Assembly: GCA_003260025.2 (NCBI GenBank)
Contig: QFZU02000047.1
Coordinates: 25,111-89,110 of the forward strand
Direction: 5' to 3'
DNA length: 64,000 nt
DNA from: Microbispora triticiradicis
GTDB taxonomy: Bacteria > Actinomycetota > Actinomycetes > Streptosporangiales > Streptosporangiaceae
Below are positions 55,036-64,000 of this stretch, one piece after another. Below the pieces are notes generated by a model. The model saw only the letters and a program-made list of their open reading frames with translations. It searched no databases and was not told the origin of the DNA. Each line of letters starts with the position of its first letter. Position 1 is the first letter of the stretch. The position numbers and the translations under genes were made by a program.

Positions 55036-57373
55036 GAGTTGCGCTCGTCCCGCCCGCCGCGGGTGCGGCTGCGGCTGCGGCGCGGCGTCCGCGGCTGCTC
55101 CTCCTCCTGCGGCGCGGCGGCGGCCTCGGCGGCCGGGGCGCCGGTCTCCCGCCGCCGTCCTCCGCGGCGCCGTTCTCGGCACGGGCGGCCTTCTCGGCCG
55201 CCTCCTTCTCGACCACCTCGATCGGGACCAGCGAGAGCTTGCCGCGCGAGTCGATCTCGGCGATCTCGACCTGGATCTTCTCGCCGACGTTCATGACGTC
55301 CTCGACGTTCTCGATCCGCCGGCCGCCGTGCAGCTTGCGGATCTGCGAGACGTGCAGCAGGCCGTCCTTGCCCGGGAGCAGCGAGACGAACGCGCCGAAC
55401 GCGGCGATCTTGACGACCGTGCCCAGGTAGCGCTCGCCGACCTCCGGCATGTGCGGGTTCGCGATGCCGTTGATCAGTGTGCGGGCGGCCTCGGCGGACG
55501 GGCCGTCGGTGGCGCCGATGTAGATCGTGCCGTCGTCCTCGATGGTGATCTCGGCGCCCGTGTCGTCCTGGATCTGGTTGATCATCTTGCCCTTGGGGCC
55601 GATGACCTCGCCGATCTTGTCGACCGGGACCTTGATCGTGATGATCCGCGGCGCGGTCGGGTTCATCTCCGCCGGCGCGTCGATGGCCTCCTGCATCACG
55701 TCGAGGATCGCCAGCCGGGCGCCCCTCGCCTGCTTCAGCGCGGCGGCGAGCACGTGGGCCGGGATGCCGTCCAGCTTCGTGTCGAGCTGGAGCGCGGTGA
55801 TCAGGTCCTTGGTGCCGGCGACCTTGAAGTCCATGTCGCCCATCGCGTCCTCGGCGCCGAGGATGTCGGTCAGCGTGACGAAGTTCTCGCCCTCGCCGAT
55901 GAGACCCATCGCGATGCCCGCGACCATCTCCTTGAGCGGGACGCCCGCGTCGAGCAGCGCCATCGTGGAGGCGCAGACCGACCCCATCGAGGTCGAGCCG
56001 TTCGACCCGACGGCCTCCGACACCTGCCGGATCGCGTACGGGAACTCCTCGCGCGTGGGCAGCACGGGGATCAGCGCCCGCTCGGCCAGCGCGCCGTGAC
56101 CGATCTCCCGGCGCTTCGGCGAGCCGACGCGGCCCGTCTCACCCGTGGAGTACGGCGGGAAGTTGTAGTTGTGCATGTAGCGCTTGGTCCGCTCGGGATT
56201 GAGCGTGTCGATCATCTGCTCCATGCGCAGCATGTTCAGCGTGGTGATGCCCAGGATCTGGGTCTCGCCGCGCTCGAACAGGGCCGAGCCGTGCACCCGC
56301 GGCACGACGTGGACCTCGGCGTTGAGCTGCCGGATGTCCTTGGGCCCGCGGCCGTCGATGCGGACGCCCTCGCTGATGACCCGCTCGCGCATGAGCTTCT
56401 TGGTCAGCGACCGGAACGCCGCGCCGATCTCCTTCTCGCGGCCCTCGAAGTCGGGCAGCAGCTTCTCGGCCGCGAGCTGCTTGACGCGGTCGATCTCCAG
56501 CTCGCGCTCCTGCTTGCCGGCGATCGTCAGAGCCGAGGCCAGCTCGCTCTTCACGGCGGCGGTCACGGCCTCCAGGGCGTCGTCCTGGTAGTCGAGGAAG
56601 ATCGGATACTCGGCGGTCTCCTTGGCGGCGACCTCGGCCAGCTTGGACTGCGCGTCGCAGAGCACCTTGATGAACGGCTTGGCGGCCTCCAGGCCCTGGG
56701 CCACGACCTCCTCGGTCGGGGCGACCGCGCCCTCGGCGACCAGCTTCAGCGTGTCGCGGGTCGACTCGGCCTCGACCATCATGATCGCCACGTCGCCGTC
56801 GGCGAGCGTGCGGCCGGCGACGACCATGTCGAACGTGGCGCGCTCAAGCTCGACGTGGGTCGGGAACGCCACCCACTGGCCGTCGATGAGCGCGACCCGC
56901 ACGCCGCCGATCGGGCCCGAGAACGGCAGCCCGGCGAGCTGCGTGGACATGCTCGCCGCGTTGATCGCGACCACGTCGTACAGGTGGTCGGGGTGCAGAG
57001 CCATGATCGTCGCGACGACCTGGATCTCGTTGCGCAGACCCTTGACGAACGACGGGCGCAGCGGCCGGTCGATGAGGCGGCAGGTGAGGATCGCGTCCTC
57101 CGACGGCCTGCCCTCCCGGCGGAAGAACGAGCCGGGGATGCGGCCCGCCGCGTACATCCGCTCCTCGACGTCGACGGTGAGCGGGAAGAAGTCCAGGTTC
57201 TCCTTGGGATGCTTGGACGCGGTGGTCGCGGACAGGATCATGGTCTCGTCGTCCAGGTACGCGACCGCGCTGCCCGCGGCCTGCCGGGCGAGCCGGCCGG
57301 TCTCGAACCTGATCGTACGCGTGCCGAAGGGGCCGTTGTCGATAACGGCCTCCGTGCTGTGGACACCCTCCAC
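54887..57373 (-). CDS. pnp: Polynucleotide phosphorylase (C-terminal tail shifted out of frame)
   Basis: A PNPase with both RNase PH domains (residues ~12-230 and ~330-565; [25 protein letters not shown]), a KH domain ([12 protein letters not shown]) and S1 ([30 protein letters not shown]). It degrades RNA 3' to 5' by phosphorolysis and is an antibiotic-synthesis and mRNA-decay enzyme. GTG at 57373 has AAGGAGG. After [10 protein letters not shown] the reading frame looks wrong: another frame continues [14 protein letters not shown] then [14 protein letters not shown] and ends at 55032, overlapping the M16 start as GTGA. The sequenced frame instead reads a Pro/Arg-rich extension ending at 54887, inside the M16 gene. 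A one-base indel near 55155-55165 is likely. Confidence 0.95.
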   Translation of the reverse strand: MEGVHSTEAVIDNGPFGTRTIRFETGRLARQAAGSAVAYLDDETMILSATTASKHPKENLDFFPLTVDVEERMYAAGRIPGSFFRREGRPSEDAILTCRLIDRPLRPSFVKGLRNEIQVVATIMALHPDHLYDVVAINAASMSTQLAGLPFSGPIGGVRVALIDGQWVAFPTHVELERATFDMVVAGRTLADGDVAIMMVEAESTRDTLKLVAEGAVAPTEEVVAQGLEAAKPFIKVLCDAQSKLAEVAAKETAEYPIFLDYQDDALEAVTAAVKSELASALTIAGKQERELEIDRVKQLAAEKLLPDFEGREKEIGAAFRSLTKKLMRERVISEGVRIDGRGPKDIRQLNAEVHVVPRVHGSALFERGETQILGITTLNMLRMEQMIDTLNPERTKRYMHNYNFPPYSTGETGRVGSPKRREIGHGALAERALIPVLPTREEFPYAIRQVSEAVGSNGSTSMGSVCASTMALLDAGVPLKEMVAGIAMGLIGEGENFVTLTDILGAEDAMGDMDFKVAGTKDLITALQLDTKLDGIPAHVLAAALKQARGARLAILDVMQEAIDAPAEMNPTAPRIITIKVPVDKIGEVIGPKGKMINQIQDDTGAEITIEDDGTIYIGATDGPSAEAARTLINGIANPHMPEVGERYLGTVVKIAAFGAFVSLLPGKDGLLHVSQIRKLHGGRRIENVEDVMNVGEKIQVEIAEIDSRGKLSLVPIEVVEKEAAEKAARAENGAAEDGGGRPAPRPPRPPPRRRRRSSRGRRAAAAAAPAAGGTSATRDDRDAVSGQGGCGGRPPHRPARRPAGRDGDDADRAQCRGRHVGGHRLA

Positions 57374-57619
57374 GGGGGACCTCCTTCTCGGATCGGTCTC
57401 CCGCGTCTCGGTTGCCGGGCTCCCCGTTCAGGTGCAGTGCCGGTCTTCGATCGAAGCGCCCGGTCCGTCCGCACGGCTGTCGCCGTGCCGACCGGGGGCC
57501 ACTACCGAGGACCGGCCCTCTCACGCCGCGGGATCGCGCTGCGGCTTGCTTGCGGACGCGGGGCACTGTGTCTCGGCTCTTCAGTTGTCTTGTCAGGCCA
57601 TTGTGGCCTGGTTATGGAA

Positions 57620-57647
57620 AAGGAGCGGCGAGGAATCGCCGCTCCTT
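57620..57647 (-). terminator. Rho-independent terminator between rpsO and pnp
   Basis: Perfect 12-bp arms AAGGAGCGGCGA / TCGCCGCTCCTT with a 4-base loop. On the minus strand the stem is followed by TTTCC. It lies seven bases after the rpsO stop, so pnp probably has its own promoter or is reached by partial read-through. Confidence 0.85.
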
Positions 57648-57654
57648 CCTCACC

Positions 57655-57924
57655 TTATCGGCGAAGGCCCAGCCGCTCAATCAGGGAGCGGTAGCGGGTG
57701 ATGTCCTTGGCCTGCAGGTACTTCAGCAGCCGGCGGCGCCGGCCGACCAGCAGGAGCAGACCACGACGGCTGTGGTGGTCGTGCTTGTGGGTCTTCAGGT
57801 GCTCGGTCAGGTCGCTGATCCGCCTGCTGAGAAGCGCGATCTGAACCTCCGGGGACCCGGTGTCACCCTCGGTGGTGCCGTACTCGCTGATGATGGTCTT
57901 GGTGGTAGCGGCGTCGAGCGACAC
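57655..57924 (-). CDS. rpsO: 30S ribosomal protein S15
   Basis: An 89-residue S15, exactly the family length. Visible are [49 protein letters not shown] and the ending [13 protein letters not shown]. It binds the central domain of 16S rRNA early in 30S assembly. GTG at 57924 has GGAGAAG close upstream; an in-frame upstream start would add residues absent from the family. It is followed by a strong terminator and then pnp, the usual rpsO-pnp pairing. Confidence 0.98.
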   Translation of the reverse strand: MSLDAATTKTIISEYGTTEGDTGSPEVQIALLSRRISDLTEHLKTHKHDHHSRRGLLLLVGRRRRLLKYLQAKDITRYRSLIERLGLRR

Positions 57925-58012
57925 TGCTTCTCCGTTCTGGTGAGATGGCACGCGCGACACTTCGAGCCCGCGAACGACCGTGCGTGCCTACAGTCGCCGT
58001 GACAGACAGCCG

Positions 58013-58030
58013 GGGTGGAGAACACCACCC
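58013..58030. promoter_or_regulatory. Hairpin GGGTGG-N6-CCACCC between ribF and rpsO
   Basis: A 6-bp perfect stem 89 bases before the rpsO start. It may be a weak ribF terminator or part of an S15-binding leader. Neither role can be told from sequence. Confidence 0.35.
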
Positions 58031-58085
58031 GAACATGGCTGACATACAACCCTACCAGGTGCCGGGGGCACTCCGTCGCGGTGCG

Positions 58086-59048
58086 TCACGACGTGAACGC
58101 GCGGGCCCGTGCCGTGTCCTGGTGCATCTGCTCGATCAGCGCCTCGATCGAGTCGAACCTGAGCGTGTCGCGCAGCCGCTCGCCGAAGTCCACCGCCACG
58201 TGCGCGCCGTACAGGTCGAGGTCGTCGCGGTCCAGCGCGTACGCCTCGACCGTGCGCTCCACCCCGTCGAAGGTGGGATTGGTCCCGATCGAGATCGCGG
58301 CGGGCCAGCGCTCCCCCTCGTACGGCGAGGGGGACTGGAAGCACTCCAGCCACCCGGCGTAGACGCCCTCGGCGGGGATGGCGGTCTGCTGCGGCGACTC
58401 GACGTTGGCGGTCGGGAAGCCGAGCGCGCGGCCCCGCTGGTGGCCGCGGACCACCACGCCCTCCACCCGGTGGGGGCGGCCGAGCAGGGCCGCCGCGCCA
58501 GCGACGTCACCGATGGAGAGCCGCTCGCGGATCCGGGTGGAGGAGATGGCCTCGCCGTCGCTGACGAGCGGCACCCCCTCGGCCGTGAAGTCGTACTTCT
58601 CCCCCAGCGTGCGCAGCGTCTCCAGGTCGCCCGCCGCCTTGTGGCCGAAGCGGAAGTTCTCCCCCACCACGACACCGGCCGCGTGCAGGCGGTCGACCAG
58701 GGCGGTCTGCACGAACTCGTCCGGCGTCATGCGGGAGAACTCCAGCGTGAACGGCAGCACGCACACCGCGTCGACGCCGAGCGAGAAGAGCAGGTCGACC
58801 CGGCGGGGGGTGGTGGTGAGGCGCGGCGGCTGGTGACCCGGCCGGACGACCTCCTCCGGATGCGGGTCGAAGGTCACGGCCACGGCCGGCAGCCCGAGCT
58901 CACCGGCCATGCCGACCGTTCGCGTCACCATGCGCTGGTGACCGAGATGGACACCGTCGAACACGCCGATGGTGACGACGGACCTGCCCCAGTCCTGCGG
59001 GACCTCGTCCAGCCCGTGCCAGCTCTGCACCTCGACCTCGCTTCGCAT
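58086..59048 (-). CDS. ribF: Bifunctional riboflavin kinase/FAD synthetase
   Basis: A 320-residue RibF. The FAD-synthetase half (about 15-160) has VTIGVFDGVHLGHQRMV, VTFDPHPEEVV and GENFRFGHKAAGD. The riboflavin-kinase half (about 180-310) has VVRGHQRGRALGFPTANV and SIGTNPTFDGVERTVEAYALD. It makes FMN and then FAD from riboflavin and ATP. The ATG at 59048 is preferred by family length; GGAGG-type sequence is upstream. It lies between truB and rpsO, on the same strand. Confidence 0.97.
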   Translation of the reverse strand: MRSEVEVQSWHGLDEVPQDWGRSVVTIGVFDGVHLGHQRMVTRTVGMAGELGLPAVAVTFDPHPEEVVRPGHQPPRLTTTPRRVDLLFSLGVDAVCVLPFTLEFSRMTPDEFVQTALVDRLHAAGVVVGENFRFGHKAAGDLETLRTLGEKYDFTAEGVPLVSDGEAISSTRIRERLSIGDVAGAAALLGRPHRVEGVVVRGHQRGRALGFPTANVESPQQTAIPAEGVYAGWLECFQSPSPYEGERWPAAISIGTNPTFDGVERTVEAYALDRDDLDLYGAHVAVDFGERLRDTLRFDSIEALIEQMHQDTARARAFTS

Positions 59049-59157
59049 CCATGTGCCCCGCCTCCGGCGAGGCGGCCCGGATCGCCCTCCCGGACGCCCT
59101 CGCGCGCAGTAGACAGCCTGCCATGCCCGGGCGGCCGCGCGGGAACCAGCCCCGGTC

Positions 59158-60045
59158 TCAGGAGACGAAGACCACCAGGGGCCGGGCCGCCCCGTCACGC
59201 TCCTCGGCCAGCGCCAGCAGCGCGCCGTCCGGCCCGAACACGCCGACCGGGCCCGGCCCGAGACCCGCCGCGCGCAGCCGCCCGCCGTGCGCGACCAGCC
59301 GCGCCTCCTCCTCCGCCACGTCCCGCCGGGGGAAGGCCGCCGCCACCGCGTCGGCCATCGGCATGATCACACACTCGCGGGCCAGGTCCTCGATCGTGCG
59401 GGCCGACTCGATGCCGTACGGGCCGACCCGGGTGCGGCGCAGCCGGGTGAGGTGGCCGCCGACGCCGAGCGACGCGCCGAGGTCGCGGGCCAGCGCCCGG
59501 ATGTAGGTGCCGCTGGAACACGTGACGACCGCGTCCAGGTCCACCGTCTCCGGGGTCCGCCTGATCTCCCCGATCTCGAAGGCGCGCACCGTGACCGGCC
59601 GGGCGGCCAGGGCGACCTCCTCCCCCGCCCGGGCCCGCTTGTAGGCCCGCTCCCCGTCCACCTTGATGGCGCTCACCTGCGGCGGCACCTGCATGATCTC
59701 GCCGGTGAGCGCGGCTACGCCCGCCCGGATGTCCTCGTCGGTGACATGGCCGGCGGGAGTGGTGGCGGTCACCTCGCCCTCGGCGTCGTCGGTGTTGGTC
59801 GAGGCCCCGAGGCGGATCGTCGCCTCGTACACCTTCTCGGTCAGCGCGAGGTGCCCGAGGAGGCGGGTCGCCTTCTCCACGCCGATGACCAGCACGCCGG
59901 TCGCCATCGGGTCGAGCGTGCCGGCGTGGCCGACCTTGCGGGTGCCGGCGATGCCGCGCATCTTGCCCACGACGTCGTGGGACGTCCAGTCCGCGGGCTT
60001 GTCCACGATGATCAGACCGCTCGGCGGCGGGGTCCTTCTTGTCAC
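59158..60045 (-). CDS. truB: tRNA pseudouridine-55 synthase
   Basis: A 295-residue TruB. Motifs are LIIVDKPADWTSHDVV, KVGHAGTLDPMATGVLVIG with the catalytic Asp in the GTLDP loop, ERAYKRARAGE and SGTYIRALARDLG. It forms pseudouridine at position 55 in the T-loop of tRNAs. The GTG overlaps the upstream nrnA stop (GTGA), so the two are coupled. The open frame continuing upstream is a shadow of nrnA. Confidence 0.97.
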   Translation of the reverse strand: MTRRTPPPSGLIIVDKPADWTSHDVVGKMRGIAGTRKVGHAGTLDPMATGVLVIGVEKATRLLGHLALTEKVYEATIRLGASTNTDDAEGEVTATTPAGHVTDEDIRAGVAALTGEIMQVPPQVSAIKVDGERAYKRARAGEEVALAARPVTVRAFEIGEIRRTPETVDLDAVVTCSSGTYIRALARDLGASLGVGGHLTRLRRTRVGPYGIESARTIEDLARECVIMPMADAVAAAFPRRDVAEEEARLVAHGGRLRAAGLGPGPVGVFGPDGALLALAEERDGAARPLVVFVS

Positions 60046-61088
60046 GGCTCGGTCCTGTGCGGGTGAGGAGGGGGCAGGTGAGAAGGGGGCGGGGTGAGAA
60101 GGGGGCGCAGCGCGGCCATCGTGTCCGCCACGGCCAGCGCCGAGGAGAACCCCGCGGCCCGCGCGTGCCCGCCGCCGCCGAGGGCGGCACAGGCACGGGC
60201 CACGTCGACCACGCCCTTGGACCGCGTCGAGACGTTCCAGCCGCCGGCGTCGTCCTCCTTGAGCACGACCGCGACCTCCGCCTCGTCGACCCGGCGCACG
60301 ACGTCGATCACGCCCTCCACCTCGTCGTACGGCAGGCCCTGGGCGGCGCGGTCGGCGCGGGTCACGTAGGTCCACACCAGCCCGTGGCCGCCCGCGGCGT
60401 CCGGCTCCAGCGTGGCCCGTCCGAGCGCCGCGCCCAGCACCGGCAGGTACGCGTACGGCGACCGGTCCCACAGCTCCCTGGCGAGCTCCTCCGGGCGGAG
60501 CCCGGTCTCCAGCAGCCGCCCCGCCATGGCGTGGGCGGCCGGCGTGGTGACGGAGTGCCGGAACGAGCCGGTGTCGGTCACCAGTCCCGTGTACAGGCAG
60601 GTGGCGACGGATCGGTCCACCGGCAGCCCGAGCCGGTGGATCAGTTCCTCGGCCACCATCGTGGTGGAGGCGGCCGAAGGATCCACCAGGTGGACCGTCC
60701 CGAACCTGGTGTTCGACACGTGGTGGTCGATCACGAGCAGCTCCCCGGCCTTGCCCGCGTGCGGCGCGAGCAGGCCCAGCCGCTCCATCGTGGACGCGTC
60801 GAAAGTGATCATCAGCTCCGGCTCGGCGGGGTAGGCCGCGGGCTCCACGAGCAGGTCCTGGCCGGGCAGGAACCGCAGCAGCCGGGGCACCTCGAACATC
60901 CGGTCGCCGAAGGACGCCACGACCTTCTTCCCCGACCGCGCCAGCGCCAGCCCGAGGCCCAGCATCGAGCCCAGGGCGTCCCCGTCCGGGGAGACGTGGC
61001 AGGCCAGCGCCAGTGTGCCGGCGCCTTCGACGAGGTCGGCCGCCCGCCGCCAGTCCGGCTCGCCGATCGCGGTCTCGGTCGCGGTCAC
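60042..61088 (-). CDS. nrnA: DHH-family nanoRNase/pAp phosphatase
   Basis: A 348-residue NrnA-type protein. The DHH part has [29 protein letters not shown] and the DHH of [14 protein letters not shown]. The DHHA1 part ends with [11 protein letters not shown]. It degrades 2- to 5-mer RNA and converts pAp to AMP, finishing RNA turnover begun by enzymes such as PNPase. GTG at 61088 overlaps the rbfA stop. The Pro/His-rich tail at the C-terminus is unusual but short. Confidence 0.95.
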   Translation of the reverse strand: MTATETAIGEPDWRRAADLVEGAGTLALACHVSPDGDALGSMLGLGLALARSGKKVVASFGDRMFEVPRLLRFLPGQDLLVEPAAYPAEPELMITFDASTMERLGLLAPHAGKAGELLVIDHHVSNTRFGTVHLVDPSAASTTMVAEELIHRLGLPVDRSVATCLYTGLVTDTGSFRHSVTTPAAHAMAGRLLETGLRPEELARELWDRSPYAYLPVLGAALGRATLEPDAAGGHGLVWTYVTRADRAAQGLPYDEVEGVIDVVRRVDEAEVAVVLKEDDAGGWNVSTRSKGVVDVARACAALGGGGHARAAGFSSALAVADTMAALRPLLTPPPSHLPPPHPHRTEP

Positions 61089-61579
61089 CGGGCGAGGCGT
61101 CCCGCGCGGTCGCTGGGCTCCTCCTCGCCCTCCTCGACCGCCTCGTCCGGCTCGGCGTCGAGGTCGTCCTCGAAGCGGTAGGGGTCGGCCTCCCCGGCGA
61201 ACTGCGCGCTCTCGGCCTGCTTGGCGACCTCGGCGTCCTTGGCCCTGGCCAGCGCGAACAGGTCGTCCATGTGGCGGGCGTTGTCGGGGAGCGGGTCGTG
61301 CACGAACGAAAGGGTGGGGGTGTGCCGCAGGCCGGTCTGGCGGCCGACCTCGGAGCGGATGATGCCCTTGGCGCTCTCCAGCGCGGCGGCCGAGTCGGCC
61401 CGCTCCGCCTCAGAACCGAAGACCGTGTAGAAGACGGTCGCGTCGCTCAGGTCCGCGGTGACCCGGGTGTCGGTCACCGTGACGAACCCCAGCCGCGGAT
61501 CCTTGATCCGCCGCTCCAGCATCTCCGCCACCACCTGCTGGATGCGGTCGGCCAGCTTTCTGGCACGCGCTGCGTCCAT
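61085..61579 (-). CDS. rbfA: 30S ribosome-binding factor A
   Basis: A 164-residue RbfA. The KH-like core is [51 protein letters not shown] with the [20 protein letters not shown] ending. An acidic C-terminal tail ([19 protein letters not shown]) is common in actinobacteria. It aids late 16S rRNA processing and cold growth. The ATG at 61579 has GGGAG seven bases before it, whereas a GTG two codons earlier is too close. The stop overlaps the nrnA start as GTGA. Confidence 0.95.
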   Translation of the reverse strand: MDAARARKLADRIQQVVAEMLERRIKDPRLGFVTVTDTRVTADLSDATVFYTVFGSEAERADSAAALESAKGIIRSEVGRQTGLRHTPTLSFVHDPLPDNARHMDDLFALARAKDAEVAKQAESAQFAGEADPYRFEDDLDAEPDEAVEEGEEEPSDRAGRLAR

Positions 61580-61626
61580 GCTCACGCTCCCTCGTATCTG
61601 TACGGCTGACGCGGGGGCCCGGCCGT

Positions 61627-61926
61627 CTATTCCTCGTGGTCGTTGAAGAGCCGCCGCCGCGCGGACAGCAGCTCGATCTCGGGGTGGTAGGCGACTACCC
61701 GCTCACAGGCGTCCAGCACCTCGTCGCAGTTGGCCGCCGACTCCGACACCACGGCCACGCCGATCTCGGCGCGCCGGTGCAGGTCGAGATGCCCCGCCTC
61801 GGCCACGGCGACGGCGGGGTAACGCCGCCGGATCTCGGCGATGATCGGCCGGACCACGGAGCGCTTCTGCTTCAGCGAGCGGACGTCGCCGAGCAGGACG
61901 TCAAGAGTAAGTGCACCGATGAACAT
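61627..61926 (-). CDS. DUF503 family protein
   Basis: A 99-residue DUF503 protein, a small family with a conserved start ([29 protein letters not shown]) and [25 protein letters not shown]. It is nearly always found between infB and rbfA in actinobacteria and firmicutes, with no established function. The ATG at 61926 has GGTGAG upstream. A strong hairpin separates it from infB. Confidence 0.93.
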   Translation of the reverse strand: MFIGALTLDVLLGDVRSLKQKRSVVRPIIAEIRRRYPAVAVAEAGHLDLHRRAEIGVAVVSESAANCDEVLDACERVVAYHPEIELLSARRRLFNDHEE

Positions 61927-61955
61927 GTGTGTCTCACCACGGTGAAGACGACCGA

Positions 61956-61987
61956 CCGCCGCCCCCGCACACGTGCGGGGGCGGCGG
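61956..61987 (-). terminator. Very strong stem-loop after infB
   Basis: Perfect 14-bp arms CCGCCGCCCCCGCA / TGCGGGGGCGGCGG with a 4-base loop, nine bases after the infB stop and 29 bases before the DUF503 start on the minus strand. It may be an intrinsic terminator, attenuator or mRNA-stabilising element between the two genes. Confidence 0.65.
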
Positions 61988-61996
61988 CTCGATGCG

Positions 61997-64000
<2,004 letters not shown>

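Overview
The window is a high-GC actinobacterial chromosome segment. GTG starts, frequent 4-base ATGA/GTGA gene overlaps, several apparently leaderless genes, F420-type and CGNR-type proteins and an actinobacterial infB-to-dapB gene order all point that way. The IF-2 and PNPase sequences and the mix of regulators suggest the Streptosporangiales (Nonomuraea/Microbispora-like), but this last step is inference.

Core backbone. The right end (52.8-64 kb, minus strand) is a conserved translation/RNA block read right to left: infB (cut by the window end), a DUF503 gene, rbfA, nrnA, truB, ribF, rpsO, pnp, an M16 peptidase and dapB. The left part holds rnj and dapA (15.5-18.2 kb), and the first 383 bases are the start of ftsK. 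In related genomes dapB, dapA, rnj and ftsK usually sit close together. Here they are separated by two accessory regions (0.4-14.9 kb and 18.4-52.7 kb).

Region 0.4-13.5 kb is a pectin/galacturonate utilisation locus. It encodes a secreted pectate lyase, an ABC sugar importer (binding lipoprotein and two permeases; no ATPase nearby), uronate dehydrogenase, two enolase-superfamily enzymes (one a clear glucarate/galactarate dehydratase), a decarboxylating 5-dehydro-4-deoxyglucarate dehydratase, 2-oxoglutarate semialdehyde dehydrogenase, an IclR regulator and a conserved protein of unknown function. Together these give the oxidative route galacturonate -> galactarolactone/galactarate -> keto-deoxy-sugar acid -> 2-oxoglutarate semialdehyde -> 2-oxoglutarate. 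A shared motif, TGTTCA-N3-ATATGA, precedes the pectate lyase and the kdgD operon.

Region 13.7-28.5 kb holds a class 3 lipase, DUF402, rnj, dapA, a GntR/UTRA regulator, RadC, an unusual regulator made of two GntR helix-turn-helix domains, a heptad-repeat coiled-coil protein, a DUF2306 membrane protein, a rare fusion of an LLM-type oxidoreductase with a berberine-bridge-type FAD oxidase, two DJ-1/PfpI proteins, a MarR regulator with a His/Asp repeat tail and a secreted CE1 esterase with a CBM2.

Region 28.5-37.4 kb is a catabolic island beside a PaaX-type repressor: SDR, amidohydrolase, MaoC hydratase, MHS-type transporter, acyl-CoA ligase, Rieske oxygenase, a 79-residue Cys-containing protein and the matching flavin/[2Fe-2S] reductase. 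The substrate is probably an aromatic or alicyclic acid; the exact pathway is not recognisable.

Region 37.4-52.7 kb contains a Ser/Thr kinase with a WD40 sensor half, a frameshifted DUF222/HNH gene, and several regulator-target pairs with visible operators: a ClpX-type zinc-finger/HTH protein, MarR-MFS, TetR-quinone oxidoreductase and MocR-EamA, the last with overlapping divergent start codons. CGNR, GNAT and menA genes follow. Two apparent frameshifts, in pnp and in the DUF222 gene, may be sequence errors and should be checked.
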